Assembly: GCF_001436695.1 (NCBI RefSeq)
Contig: NZ_AYZG01000011.1
Coordinates: forward strand, 1 to 64,000
DNA: 64,000 bases
Direction of reading: 5' to 3'
DNA from: Lactobacillus taiwanensis DSM 21401
GTDB lineage: Bacteria; Bacillota; Bacilli; Lactobacillales; Lactobacillaceae
The translations under genes and the position numbers were made by a program. Of the stretch, positions 57,146-64,000 are shown piece by piece (the stretch's first letter is position 1; each line of letters starts with the position of its first letter). The notes beneath the pieces were generated by a model. That model saw only the letters and a program-made list of their open reading frames with translations, ran no database searches and was not told the DNA's origin.

Positions 57146-57180
57146 TCCTCAGTTGATTAATTTCGGCTGAGGAATTTTTT
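57146..57180 (+). terminator. Terminator of the peptide cassette
   Basis: TCCTCAG (57146-57152) pairs with CTGAGGA (57167-57173), followed by ATTTTTT. Confidence 0.75.
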
Positions 57181-57186
57181 GCTTTC

Positions 57187-57321
57187 TTAATCTTCAATCT
57201 TCTTTTCCTTTATCTTTTGCCAGTATTTCTTAATTCGATGATTTGGAGTAATGGTACAATTTTTAATATTGCCATTCATTGCCTCTTTGCGCATTTCACC
57301 AGCAGTTTTGATGTAAATGCG
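57187..57321 (-). pseudogene. C-terminal remnant of an unrecognised gene
   Basis: On the minus strand an open frame of 44 codons ends at TAA 57187-57189 and begins after a stop at 57322. It reads like a real charged C-terminus ([31 protein letters not shown]). No start codon or RBS is present at its upstream edge, where pyrD-like sequence begins. I do not know the family. Confidence 0.4.
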
Positions 57322-57432
57322 TTAGAAGCAATGGTTTTAAAAACAACCACACCTAATGCAACAACAGGGAATCCGCAACCACAAATTTCAATTTTACCAG
57401 ATGGAATATTAAATTCAGTTGGCTTAGCTAAT
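57322..57432 (+). pseudogene. Fragment of dihydroorotate dehydrogenase gene
   Basis: The frame reads [19 protein letters not shown] and [14 protein letters not shown], matching the region around residues 45-85 of PyrD (KTTTxxxxxGNPxPR, GxLNxxGLxN). Both flanks are other sequences: an antisense remnant on the left and an IS end on the right. An internal scrap with no function. Confidence 0.6.
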
Positions 57433-57543
57433 ACATCAGACGTTCTAATAAACTAAAATACACGACCCCTGTCAAATACAGAAATCGTGTATTATCAAAT
57501 ATTTAAAAATTTATAAAATGTCTAACTTTTATATGGCACTTCA
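57433..57543 (+). repeat. Second copy of the IS right end (111 bp)
   Basis: This matches 54157-54267 base for base in length with few changes: the last orfB codons and the right terminal repeat ending GGCACTTCA. It has the same orientation as the full copy, so 52766-57543 has proper IS ends on both sides and TTTTT on each flank. Confidence 0.88.
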
Positions 57544-57549
57544 TTTTTA

Positions 57550-57565
57550 AGTAATCTGCTTTTTT
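57550..57565 (-). terminator. Right half of the split bidirectional terminator
   Basis: AGTAATCTGCTTTTTT pairs with 52745-52759 across 4.8 kb. It lies three bases from the ATPase stop, whose transcript has therefore lost its hairpin. Confidence 0.7.
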
Positions 57566-57568
57566 CAA

Positions 57569-59836
57569 TTATTTGTTTTTCATAATTGGTTGATAGAATA
57601 GGTCAATTACAACTGCTGCAAGTAGGGCAACAATAATAGTTAAGCCTAGATTTGCAAAACTAATTTGGGTCATTGCTAAACCTAATAATGCTAAAGCAAA
57701 AGTAAGCAAGACATCTATAACTTGTACAATAGCAACCGATTTTGATGGAGCTGATTGCCAGAAGAATTTTCTTGTTCTAGTAATTAGCACAATTAGCATA
57801 GCACTTAAAACAAGATATACGTAAACCATTGTTGAAACTGTACCTTGAGCATAATTGCGTGACACTAAATACCAAACAAAGCCAAAACCAATTGCCGTCC
57901 AGCCAGCAGCAAGTGAAAAGGCAATCTTAGCCAATTTAAGCATATTCCAACTTTCAGGTTTATAGGTAATGTGTGTATTATCAGTCCCAATCATCATTGT
58001 TACCATATTATTCATAATAGTATAGATAACCATTGCGTTTAAAGCCATGGGAATATAGTTAAAGCAAAGATAACCAAAAGTTAATAACATAGTTAATTCA
58101 GCAGTACGAGATAGTTTGGTAAGTGACCACGTAGTCATTCTTTGGTAAACACGGTGACCAGCATCGAGGATTTTAACGATTGGACTTAGTCCATCTTCTA
58201 AAAGTACCATCTTGCCGCTTCGTTTTGCGACGTCGGCTGCATTTGAAACAGCGATTCCAACTTCGGCTTGTTTTAGAGCAGGCGCGTCATTAACACCATC
58301 TCCAGTCATTCCTACGATATATCCATCTTGTTGGAAAAGTTTAACCATATTTAATTTATCTTCTGGTAAAACATCTGCAATTCCTGCTAAATCATTAACA
58401 TCTGTATTTTTATTAAAATCATGAATTGAGATAACTTTACCAGTTAAGCCAACTTCTTTAGCAACAGCTTCTGCAGTTCTGCGGTTGTCTCCAGTAAGCA
58501 TAATTGGCTTAATGCCACGTCTTTTAAGCTCCTCTAGGGCTTTTTTGGAATCCGATCTTACTTTATCGCGTAGAATGAATACTCCAGCTAATCTATCATT
58601 AATTAAAACTGCCACTGATCGTCCAGCGGTAAAGTCAATTCCTTTAGCTTCCTCTTCCGCATTTTTATCGATTAGAGATAATTGTTTAAATGAACCTAAC
58701 TTGATATTGTAGTCTCCAACTTCAGCCATTGAGTAACCAGTATCTGAAGTAAAAGGAATAAATTTTTTAGGGGTGTCAGGTGCAACACCTTTTTCTTTTA
58801 AATAATCATCAATAGCGTTATCAATGATGCTGGGACTACGTTTATCAGTTGCTGCTCCAGCTAGCGCAAGAACTTCTTGATTTGGTAACTTACTTAAATT
58901 ATCCCAGTGAGAAACGGAAGTTTTATTTTCTGTAATAGTACCAGTCTTGTCAAGCAATAGTAAGTTCAAATTGGCTGCATCTTGAATCCCGGTTAGGTCA
59001 GACGTTAACACTCCTTCCTTACTTAGACGGGTAGCTTCAAAAGAGTTAGATAGAGCAAAAGTTGATGGCATTGCGACAGGAATCGAAGCAATAAACATCA
59101 TTGCTAAGAATGGCAACATTTCAATAACATTTTGACCACGGATTAATGCAGCAATTACTAGAATTAAGGTTAAGACACCATCTAGTAAGCAAAGATAATA
59201 GATAATTCTGGTCAATAATTGTTGTAAGTGACCAGGAGCAGCTGAATTGTTGATCAGGTTAATTGTTTTTCCGGATCGTGAATTGCTTCCTGTAGCTACA
59301 ACTGTGGCTAAGGCATCTCCATCAACTACAGTAGTTCCAGCATAAGCAGTAGCACCAACCGATTTTTTTATTGCTTTTGATTCACCAGTGATGGAACTTT
59401 CATCAACTGTAATTTGACCTTGAGCAATTTTTACATCTGCTGCTAAAACATCTCCACGCTTTAAGCTTATTAGATCACCAACAGCCAGAAATTTTGAATT
59501 TATTTGTTGCCATTTTCCATCTCTTTTTACTGAAACAGAAGGAGTTAATTCATGCGAAATGGTATTTAAAACGCGACGTGATTTTTTCTTTTGAGTTGCA
59601 CCATTAAACGCAGCAAACAAAAGCATTAATAGCACAAATAAAGATTGTATCCATTTTCCTAAAATGCATTCTAGTAAAAGGGCTGCTTCTAAAATCCAAG
59701 CTGATAAGTTCCACAATTTAGACATGAATTCTTTTAAAAAATTAAATTCAGGTTCTGGAACTTCATTTAGACCATCTTTTTTCAGACGCTCTTCTGCTTG
59801 GGATTGGGTTAGTCCTTGCAGTTCTTTATTTTCCAT
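57569..59836 (-). CDS. P-type ATPase, proton-efflux (P3A)-like
   Basis: This 755-aa pump has TGES (SSITGESKAI), the phosphorylated Asp in LLLDKTGTITENK, and GDGVNDAPALKQAEVGIAVSNAADVAKRSG. Helix 4 reads IPVAMPSTFALS, typical of plasma-membrane H+-ATPases of type P3A rather than Ca2+ or heavy-metal pumps. No metal-binding N-terminal domain is present. In a lactic acid bacterium it could take part in acid tolerance, but the ion is inferred. GGAGGA precedes the ATG. A LysR-type gene is divergent. Confidence 0.88.
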   Translation of the reverse strand: MENKELQGLTQSQAEERLKKDGLNEVPEPEFNFLKEFMSKLWNLSAWILEAALLLECILGKWIQSLFVLLMLLFAAFNGATQKKKSRRVLNTISHELTPSVSVKRDGKWQQINSKFLAVGDLISLKRGDVLAADVKIAQGQITVDESSITGESKAIKKSVGATAYAGTTVVDGDALATVVATGSNSRSGKTINLINNSAAPGHLQQLLTRIIYYLCLLDGVLTLILVIAALIRGQNVIEMLPFLAMMFIASIPVAMPSTFALSNSFEATRLSKEGVLTSDLTGIQDAANLNLLLLDKTGTITENKTSVSHWDNLSKLPNQEVLALAGAATDKRSPSIIDNAIDDYLKEKGVAPDTPKKFIPFTSDTGYSMAEVGDYNIKLGSFKQLSLIDKNAEEEAKGIDFTAGRSVAVLINDRLAGVFILRDKVRSDSKKALEELKRRGIKPIMLTGDNRRTAEAVAKEVGLTGKVISIHDFNKNTDVNDLAGIADVLPEDKLNMVKLFQQDGYIVGMTGDGVNDAPALKQAEVGIAVSNAADVAKRSGKMVLLEDGLSPIVKILDAGHRVYQRMTTWSLTKLSRTAELTMLLTFGYLCFNYIPMALNAMVIYTIMNNMVTMMIGTDNTHITYKPESWNMLKLAKIAFSLAAGWTAIGFGFVWYLVSRNYAQGTVSTMVYVYLVLSAMLIVLITRTRKFFWQSAPSKSVAIVQVIDVLLTFALALLGLAMTQISFANLGLTIIVALLAAVVIDLFYQPIMKNK

Positions 59837-59957
59837 AATAATCCTCCGATATTTATCTAATTTCCTAAAATATTTTAGCGCAGTTCTTGTTATTAAGAAA
59901 ATATCAAATTAAGATAGAAGATATTAAAAATATAGATAATTTAGAAGATGAATGATA

Positions 59958-60806
59958 ATGAATATTAAACAATTAAAGTATTTTTTAGTAGTTGCTGAAG
60001 AAAGGCAGATTACTTCTGCAGCTAAAAAGTTATACATTGCTCAACCGCCGTTAAGTTATCAACTAAAACAACTGGAAAAGGAGGTTGGAACCCAGCTTTT
60101 TGTCCGAAATGCACATGGAATAGAATTAACAGAAGAAGGAAAAATTTTTCAAAAGTATGCTGAGAAGATTGTTAATCTTAGCTTGGCAGTCACAAGTCAA
60201 ATTCATCAAATTAAAGAAGGCGAATTAGGAAAAATTAGAATTGGAGTTATTTCATCATGTGGGGGAGTTGTACCTAATAAGCAGTTTAAACAACTAATAA
60301 ATTATTACCCAAGTGTATCTTTTAAAATACATGAAGCTAATACTTTTGGGATTGTAGAACAATTGCAGGATGGAATTTTAGATTTAGGAATTGTTAGAAC
60401 ACCTTTTAATTTAGAAGGATTGAATTCTAAAGATTTTTATCAAGAACACATGGTTGCGGTAGCAAATAATGATTTTTTACAGGAAAATGAAATTGATCAT
60501 CTTAGTCAATTAGAGAATAAACCATTAATTTTATATCGTCGTTTTCAAGAAATATTTAATAGAAGTTTTCGTCATCAAGGGATAAGGCCTTTTTATGCTG
60601 TAATATGTGATGATGCTAGAACTGCAATTCATTGGGCAGATGAAGGATTGGGAGTGGCACTAGTTCCAGAATCAATTGCGCATACTTATGGTAAAAGTAA
60701 AATTATTCCAATTAAACATGAACATTGGATTACTCACTTAAATTTGGTGTGGCGTAAAGATAGGCAAGTAACACCATTAATGGATAAAATAATTGAAATG
60801 TTTTAA
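59958..60806 (+). CDS. LysR-family transcriptional regulator
   Basis: This 282-aa regulator has the LysR winged helix (MNIKQLKYFLVVAEERQITSAAKKL, PPLSYQLKQLEKEVGTQLF) and a periplasmic-binding-like effector domain (from about 90, with GKIRIGVISSC). Divergent orientation 116 bases from the ATPase suggests it controls that pump; the effector is unknown. The start is either ATG 59952 or 59958; no clear RBS is seen for either. Confidence 0.9.
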   Translation: MNIKQLKYFLVVAEERQITSAAKKLYIAQPPLSYQLKQLEKEVGTQLFVRNAHGIELTEEGKIFQKYAEKIVNLSLAVTSQIHQIKEGELGKIRIGVISSCGGVVPNKQFKQLINYYPSVSFKIHEANTFGIVEQLQDGILDLGIVRTPFNLEGLNSKDFYQEHMVAVANNDFLQENEIDHLSQLENKPLILYRRFQEIFNRSFRHQGIRPFYAVICDDARTAIHWADEGLGVALVPESIAHTYGKSKIIPIKHEHWITHLNLVWRKDRQVTPLMDKIIEMF

Positions 60807-60807
60807 T

Positions 60808-60835
60808 TAAAAAAGGCTAACCTTACAGATTAGCC
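60808..60835 (-). terminator. Terminator of the 31-aa gene
   Basis: On the minus strand, GGCTAATC (60835-60828) pairs with GGTTAGCC (60822-60815, one G-T pair) and is followed by a T-run at 60814-60809. Confidence 0.8.
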
Positions 60836-60842
60836 ACATAAA

Positions 60843-60938
60843 TTAGTTATTTTTAGAAATTTTATGATTTAAGTAACGTTCAATAGCCTGACGCATCAAC
60901 TTAACTTTGCGGGGCTTGTAAATAATGATCCTTGCCAT
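60843..60938 (-). CDS. 31-aa basic small protein
   Basis: A 31-codon ORF starts MARIIIYKPRKVKL and ends in NHKISKNN. AAAGGA lies eight bases before its ATG (60947-60952 on the plus strand), and a proper terminator follows its stop, so it forms a complete unit. Nine or more Lys/Arg residues make it strongly basic; no membrane helix. I do not recognise it. It lies between LysR and tRNA-Ser. Confidence 0.6.
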   Translation of the reverse strand: MARIIIYKPRKVKLMRQAIERYLNHKISKNN

Positions 60939-61040
60939 AATATGAGTCCTTTCGTTGTATCAATCGGTATATTTTTAAGATACAAGAAAAGTGTGAAATA
61001 ATAATGACTTTTTAAAGATTAATTTTAGAATTGCGGATAA

Positions 61041-61070
61041 TAAAAAAATCGTAAGCTTTTGCTTACGATT
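61041..61070 (-). terminator. tRNA-Ser terminator
   Basis: A perfect 10-bp stem (61047-61056 with 61061-61070) and a T-run on the minus strand end the tRNA transcript. Confidence 0.88.
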
Positions 61071-61092
61071 AAAAATTCTATTTCAATTTTAA

Positions 61093-61179
61093 GGAGAGTA
61101 CAGGATTTGAACCTGCGCGCCGGTATAAGCCGGTTCGCCGGATTTCGAGTCCGGTGCATTACCACTCTGCCAACTCTCC
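61093..61179 (-). tRNA. tRNA-Ser (anticodon CGA)
   Basis: The minus strand reads GGAGAGTTGGCAGAGTGG at the 5' end, an anticodon loop CTCGAAA between GGACT/ATCC arms, a long variable arm (GAACCGGC/ACCGG), the T-arm GGTTCAAATCC and the acceptor ACTCTCC. The long variable arm fits class II tRNA-Ser and anticodon CGA reads UCG. CCA is not encoded, and the base after the acceptor stem is T where G is usual for serine. Confidence 0.93.
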
Positions 61180-61318
61180 AAATACAACGATTTAATTATA
61201 ACAATTTAGGAATAAATGGTAAATACAAAAAATATTTAAATAAAATTTAAAAACGTATGTGTTTTATTTATTTGCTGTTACAATGATCATTAGCACATTT
61301 GATTGAGGTTAGATAAAA

Positions 61319-61903
61319 GTGAAATTGCATTGTTTAATTCAATTAATGATTTCGGCGATAATTTTGCTGGGTTTAATATTTAACATTAGAAATTCTCGCT
61401 TATTTAATTTTTATGACCATTTATTACACCATAAACTTGTTAGAAATAGAGAAGGTAAGATCTGGAAGATTATTACTATCTTGAATGAACCTAAAGTAAT
61501 AGTAGTTTGGGATTTTATATTAGCAGGACTTTTAGTTATGTTAAAACATCCTTGGCTTGCTATTTGGGCTTTGGGGACGTTAGCAGTAACTGATGCAATA
61601 GGGATTTTCTTGAAAAATTCAGTTAAAAGAAGAAGACCTCTATCAATGAAAACTTATCGAGATGGATATAGTTTTCCTAGTGGACATGTTTTAAGTGCGA
61701 CAATTATGTCACTTATGCTTTGGCAAATTTTTGGTCATGTAATGGGAATTTGGCTATTAGTTACGCTAATAATTGCTTGGGGACTAGTAGTAATTTCTCG
61801 TTTAAACATGAGAGCGCACTACCCATCAGACGTTTTAGGTGCTACAAGTTTGGCTCTATTTTGTTTTACAATTGCACAACAGCTTTTAGGATTGGCTTTT
61901 TAA
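61319..61903 (+). CDS. PAP2-family phosphatase
   Basis: This 194-aa membrane protein has about five helices and the three PAP2 motifs: KNSVKRRRP, FPSGHVLS and SRLNMRAHYPSD. It probably dephosphorylates a membrane lipid phosphate such as phosphatidic acid, phosphatidylglycerol phosphate or undecaprenyl diphosphate; the last would recycle the UppS product. The start is GTG with GAGGT nine bases ahead. Confidence 0.88.
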   Translation: MKLHCLIQLMISAIILLGLIFNIRNSRLFNFYDHLLHHKLVRNREGKIWKIITILNEPKVIVVWDFILAGLLVMLKHPWLAIWALGTLAVTDAIGIFLKNSVKRRRPLSMKTYRDGYSFPSGHVLSATIMSLMLWQIFGHVMGIWLLVTLIIAWGLVVISRLNMRAHYPSDVLGATSLALFCFTIAQQLLGLAF

Positions 61904-61919
61904 TAAGTCAATCTTTTTT
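61890..61919 (+). terminator. Terminator overlapping the PAP2 stop
   Basis: GATTGGC (61890-61896) pairs with GTCAATC (61907-61913), then TTTTTT. The stem begins inside the coding end. Confidence 0.7.
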
Positions 61920-61943
61920 GTAAAAAATAATTGCTTTCTTTAG

Positions 61944-61972
61944 TTTACATCCTCACAAAGTTGCTTTAAAAT
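61944..61972 (+). promoter_or_regulatory. Strong enolase promoter
   Basis: TTTACA (61944-61949), a 17-bp spacer and TAAAAT (61967-61972). The transcript has a leader of about 100 bases in which GCGA and GAAAAA (62004-62013) face TTTTTCGC (62047-62054), probably an RNA-stabilising stem. Confidence 0.7.
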
Positions 61973-62079
61973 AAATCTGTAGTCAAAAGGGCTATGCCTA
62001 AAAGCGACGAAAAACACTGGCTAAATGCCAATTCGGTTAGTTTGTATTTTTCGCCACAAATTTAAGGAGGATTTTTTTA

Positions 62080-63366
62080 ATGCTCAAATCAGTTATTGAG
62101 AATGTACATGCACTTGAAATCTTTGATTCACGTGGTAACCCAACTGTTGAAGTTTTCGTTACTCTTTCAAACGGTGTTGTAGGTAAGGCTGAAGTTCCAT
62201 CAGGTGCTTCAACTGGTGAAAACGAAGCTGTTGAATTACGTGATGGTGGTTCACGTCTTGGTGGTAAAGGTGTTATGAACGCTGTTAACAACGTTAACAC
62301 TGAAATTAACGACGCTTTAAAGGGATTAGATCCACATGATCAACCAAACATCGATGCTACTATGATTGCTTTAGACGGCACTCCAAACAAAGGTCGTCTA
62401 GGTGCTAACGCTATCTTAGGTGTATCTATGGCCACTGCTGCTGCAGCTGCTAAGGATAACCACCAACCATTATACCGTTACCTTGGTGGTACTGACCTTG
62501 AAATGCCTCAAACTTTCCACAACGTTATTAACGGTGGGGAACACGCAGACAACGGTATTGATATTCAAGAATTCATGATTACTCCAGTTGCTAAGACTTC
62601 ATTCCGTGATGGTTTTGAAAAGATCGTTAACGTATACCACACTTTGAAGAAAGTTCTTGAAGACATGGGTTACGAAACTGGTTTAGGTGACGAAGGTGGT
62701 TTCGCTCCTAACATGAAGAACTCAGAAGAAGCTTTGAAGGCATTACATGAATCAATCATCAAGGCTGGTTACAAGCCAGGTGAAGATATTGCTATTGCAT
62801 GTGACTGTGCTGCTTCATACTTCTACAACAAAGAAGATGGCAAGTACCACCTTGAAGGTAAAGTTCTTACTGACGAAGAATTGGCAGACTACTACGACAA
62901 GTTACTTGACGAATTCCCAGAATTAATTTCTATGGAAGACCCATACGATGAAAACGATGTTGAAGGTATGGTTAAGTTTACTGAAAGCCACAAGGACCGT
63001 ATCCAAATCGTTCTTGACGACTTCATTTGTACTAATCCTAAGCTTTTGAACAAAGCTATTCACGAAGGTGCTGGTAACGCTTCATTAATTAAGTTGAACC
63101 AAATCGGTACTGTTACTGAAACTCTTGAAACTATTCGTCTTTCACGTAAGAATGGTTACAACACTATGATTTCTCACCGTTCAGGTGAAACTGGTGATAC
63201 TTTCATCGCTGACTTCGCAGTTGCTGTTAACGGTGGTCAATTGAAGACTGGTGCTCCAGCTCGTTCAGAACGTGTTGAAAAGTACAACCGTTTACTTGAA
63301 ATCGAAGAAGAACTTGGTAAGGGTGAACGTTTAGCATTCTTCCCAGACAACGTTGACTTAGACTAA
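62080..63366 (+). CDS. eno: Enolase
   Basis: Enolase (428 aa) turns 2-phosphoglycerate to phosphoenolpyruvate. The N-terminus reads IENVHALEIFDSRGNPTVEV; further marks are GDEGGFAPNM, the metal ligand SMEDPYDEND and SHRSGETGD. AAGGAGG precedes the ATG. Codon use is strongly biased (Leu TTA/CTT, Thr ACT, Asn AAC), as expected for a major glycolytic enzyme that also appears on lactobacillus surfaces. Confidence 0.97.
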   Translation: MLKSVIENVHALEIFDSRGNPTVEVFVTLSNGVVGKAEVPSGASTGENEAVELRDGGSRLGGKGVMNAVNNVNTEINDALKGLDPHDQPNIDATMIALDGTPNKGRLGANAILGVSMATAAAAAKDNHQPLYRYLGGTDLEMPQTFHNVINGGEHADNGIDIQEFMITPVAKTSFRDGFEKIVNVYHTLKKVLEDMGYETGLGDEGGFAPNMKNSEEALKALHESIIKAGYKPGEDIAIACDCAASYFYNKEDGKYHLEGKVLTDEELADYYDKLLDEFPELISMEDPYDENDVEGMVKFTESHKDRIQIVLDDFICTNPKLLNKAIHEGAGNASLIKLNQIGTVTETLETIRLSRKNGYNTMISHRSGETGDTFIADFAVAVNGGQLKTGAPARSERVEKYNRLLEIEEELGKGERLAFFPDNVDLD

Positions 63367-63381
63367 TTAAGTTAGTATTTT

Positions 63382-63418
63382 AAAAAAGAGGTTGATTTTT
63401 AATCAATCTCTTTTTTTT
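63382..63418 (+). terminator. eno terminator
   Basis: AAAAAAGAGGTTGATT (63382-63397) pairs with AATCAATCTCTTTTTT (63401-63416, one G-T pair) across three bases. Confidence 0.85.
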
Positions 63419-63479
63419 GTGCTTGAGATAACTATAAAAAGTAAGTAAACTAGATATCATAGATAGAAAGGAAGATTAG

Positions 63480-63760
63480 TTGAAAAAGAAAATTAGATCT
63501 TTTGATAATAAGACTGTACTCATGATTGGACGAATTGGATCAATATTATCTGTGTTAATGTATGTTTCCTATATTCCGCAAATTATGAACAATTTACAAG
63601 AAAATTATGGTAATCCCATTTAACCACTTGTAGCTGCTATAAACTGCTTTTTGGGGTTCTATATGCTTTATTAAGAGAGAAAAAGGATTGGCCATTGTTT
63701 GTAGCTAACTTTCCAGGTATTTTATTTGGATTAGCTACATTCATTACCAGTTTGCATTAG
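63480..63760 (+). pseudogene. SemiSWEET/PQ-loop sugar transporter, broken
   Basis: From TTG 63480 (RBS AAAGGAAG) the frame reads MLIGRIGSILSV-like sequence and YVSYIPQIMNNLQ, the PQ-loop mark of SemiSWEET transporters, then GNPI and an in-frame TAA at 63621 where Gln is expected. After PLVAAINC a base is missing in TTTTTGGGG (63642-63652), and the text resumes as ALLREKKDWPLFVANFPGILFGLATF. An intact gene would encode about 93 aa. Two lesions make it a pseudogene. Confidence 0.8.
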
Positions 63761-63800
63761 ATTTTTCATAAAGTGACTTTCTATAATGTGTTATAACTAA

Positions 63801-64000
<200 letters not shown>

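Noticed and set aside
57217-57456. 79-codon ORF as a gene
   Set aside because: It runs through three unrelated segments: antisense of a remnant, a pyrD scrap and the IS right end.

Overview
The window is a 64-kb, AT-rich stretch of a Gram-positive chromosome. Firmicute housekeeping operons sit in their usual order (ylxM-ffh, rpsP-rimM-trmD-rplS, rpsB-tsf-pyrH-frr-uppS-cdsA-rseP-proS-polC, rimP-nusA-ylxR-ylxQ-infB-rbfA-truB-ribF, hrcA-grpE-dnaK-dnaJ). Strong GGAGG ribosome-binding sites, a CIRCE-controlled heat-shock operon, Gram-positive PolC and a thymidylate synthase carrying the lactobacillus-type insertion point to Lactobacillus, most likely the L. gasseri/L. johnsonii group. The species is an inference; no 16S gene is present.

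Layout. 0.2-4.1 kb: SRP, ribosomal protein and tRNA-modification genes, with an L19-type leader before rplS. 4.2-14 kb: signal peptidase (-), NUDIX and uracil-DNA glycosylase, lexA (-) facing a DUF896 gene, a YneF-like gene, a heterodimeric ABC exporter pair, cyclopropane fatty-acid synthase and an acyltransferase (both -), and a methyltransferase/GIY-YIG fusion. 14-26.3 kb: translation, nucleotide, isoprenoid and phospholipid genes ending in polC. 26.3-33.6 kb: the nusA-infB operon behind its own promoter and a leader hairpin. 33.7-35.7 kb: an Lsa/Vga-like ABC-F ribosome-protection gene behind a legible three-segment attenuator with a 3-codon leader ORF, then a decayed GyrI-like gene. 35.7-46.4 kb: hrcA operon, lepA, sortase, recJ, apt. 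46.5-52.7 kb: YjeM-like permease, cardiolipin synthase (-), thyA-dfrA, and an MFS sugar transporter with cre and operator sites.

The accessory part is 52.77-57.54 kb. An IS3-family element and a 111-bp second copy of its right end bracket a small AT-rich cassette: a consensus promoter, a 32-codon peptide gene ending in Asn, a terminator-like hairpin, an MccB/E1-like gene lacking its ATP-binding segment, a tightly coupled 33-aa ORF, and a frameshifted ABC exporter. This resembles a decaying or divergent microcin-C-like peptide-nucleotide cluster. The block has landed in the loop of what was the shared terminator of the sugar transporter and the P-type ATPase, whose two stem arms now lie 4.8 kb apart.

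57.5-64 kb: a P-type (proton-efflux-like) ATPase (-) with a divergent LysR gene, a 31-aa small gene (-), tRNA-Ser(CGA) (-), a PAP2 phosphatase, enolase, a SemiSWEET pseudogene and the start of another ABC-F gene. Recent decay is visible at several loci (GyrI-like, transposase, ABC exporter, pyrD fragment, SemiSWEET), mostly as single-base changes in homopolymer runs.
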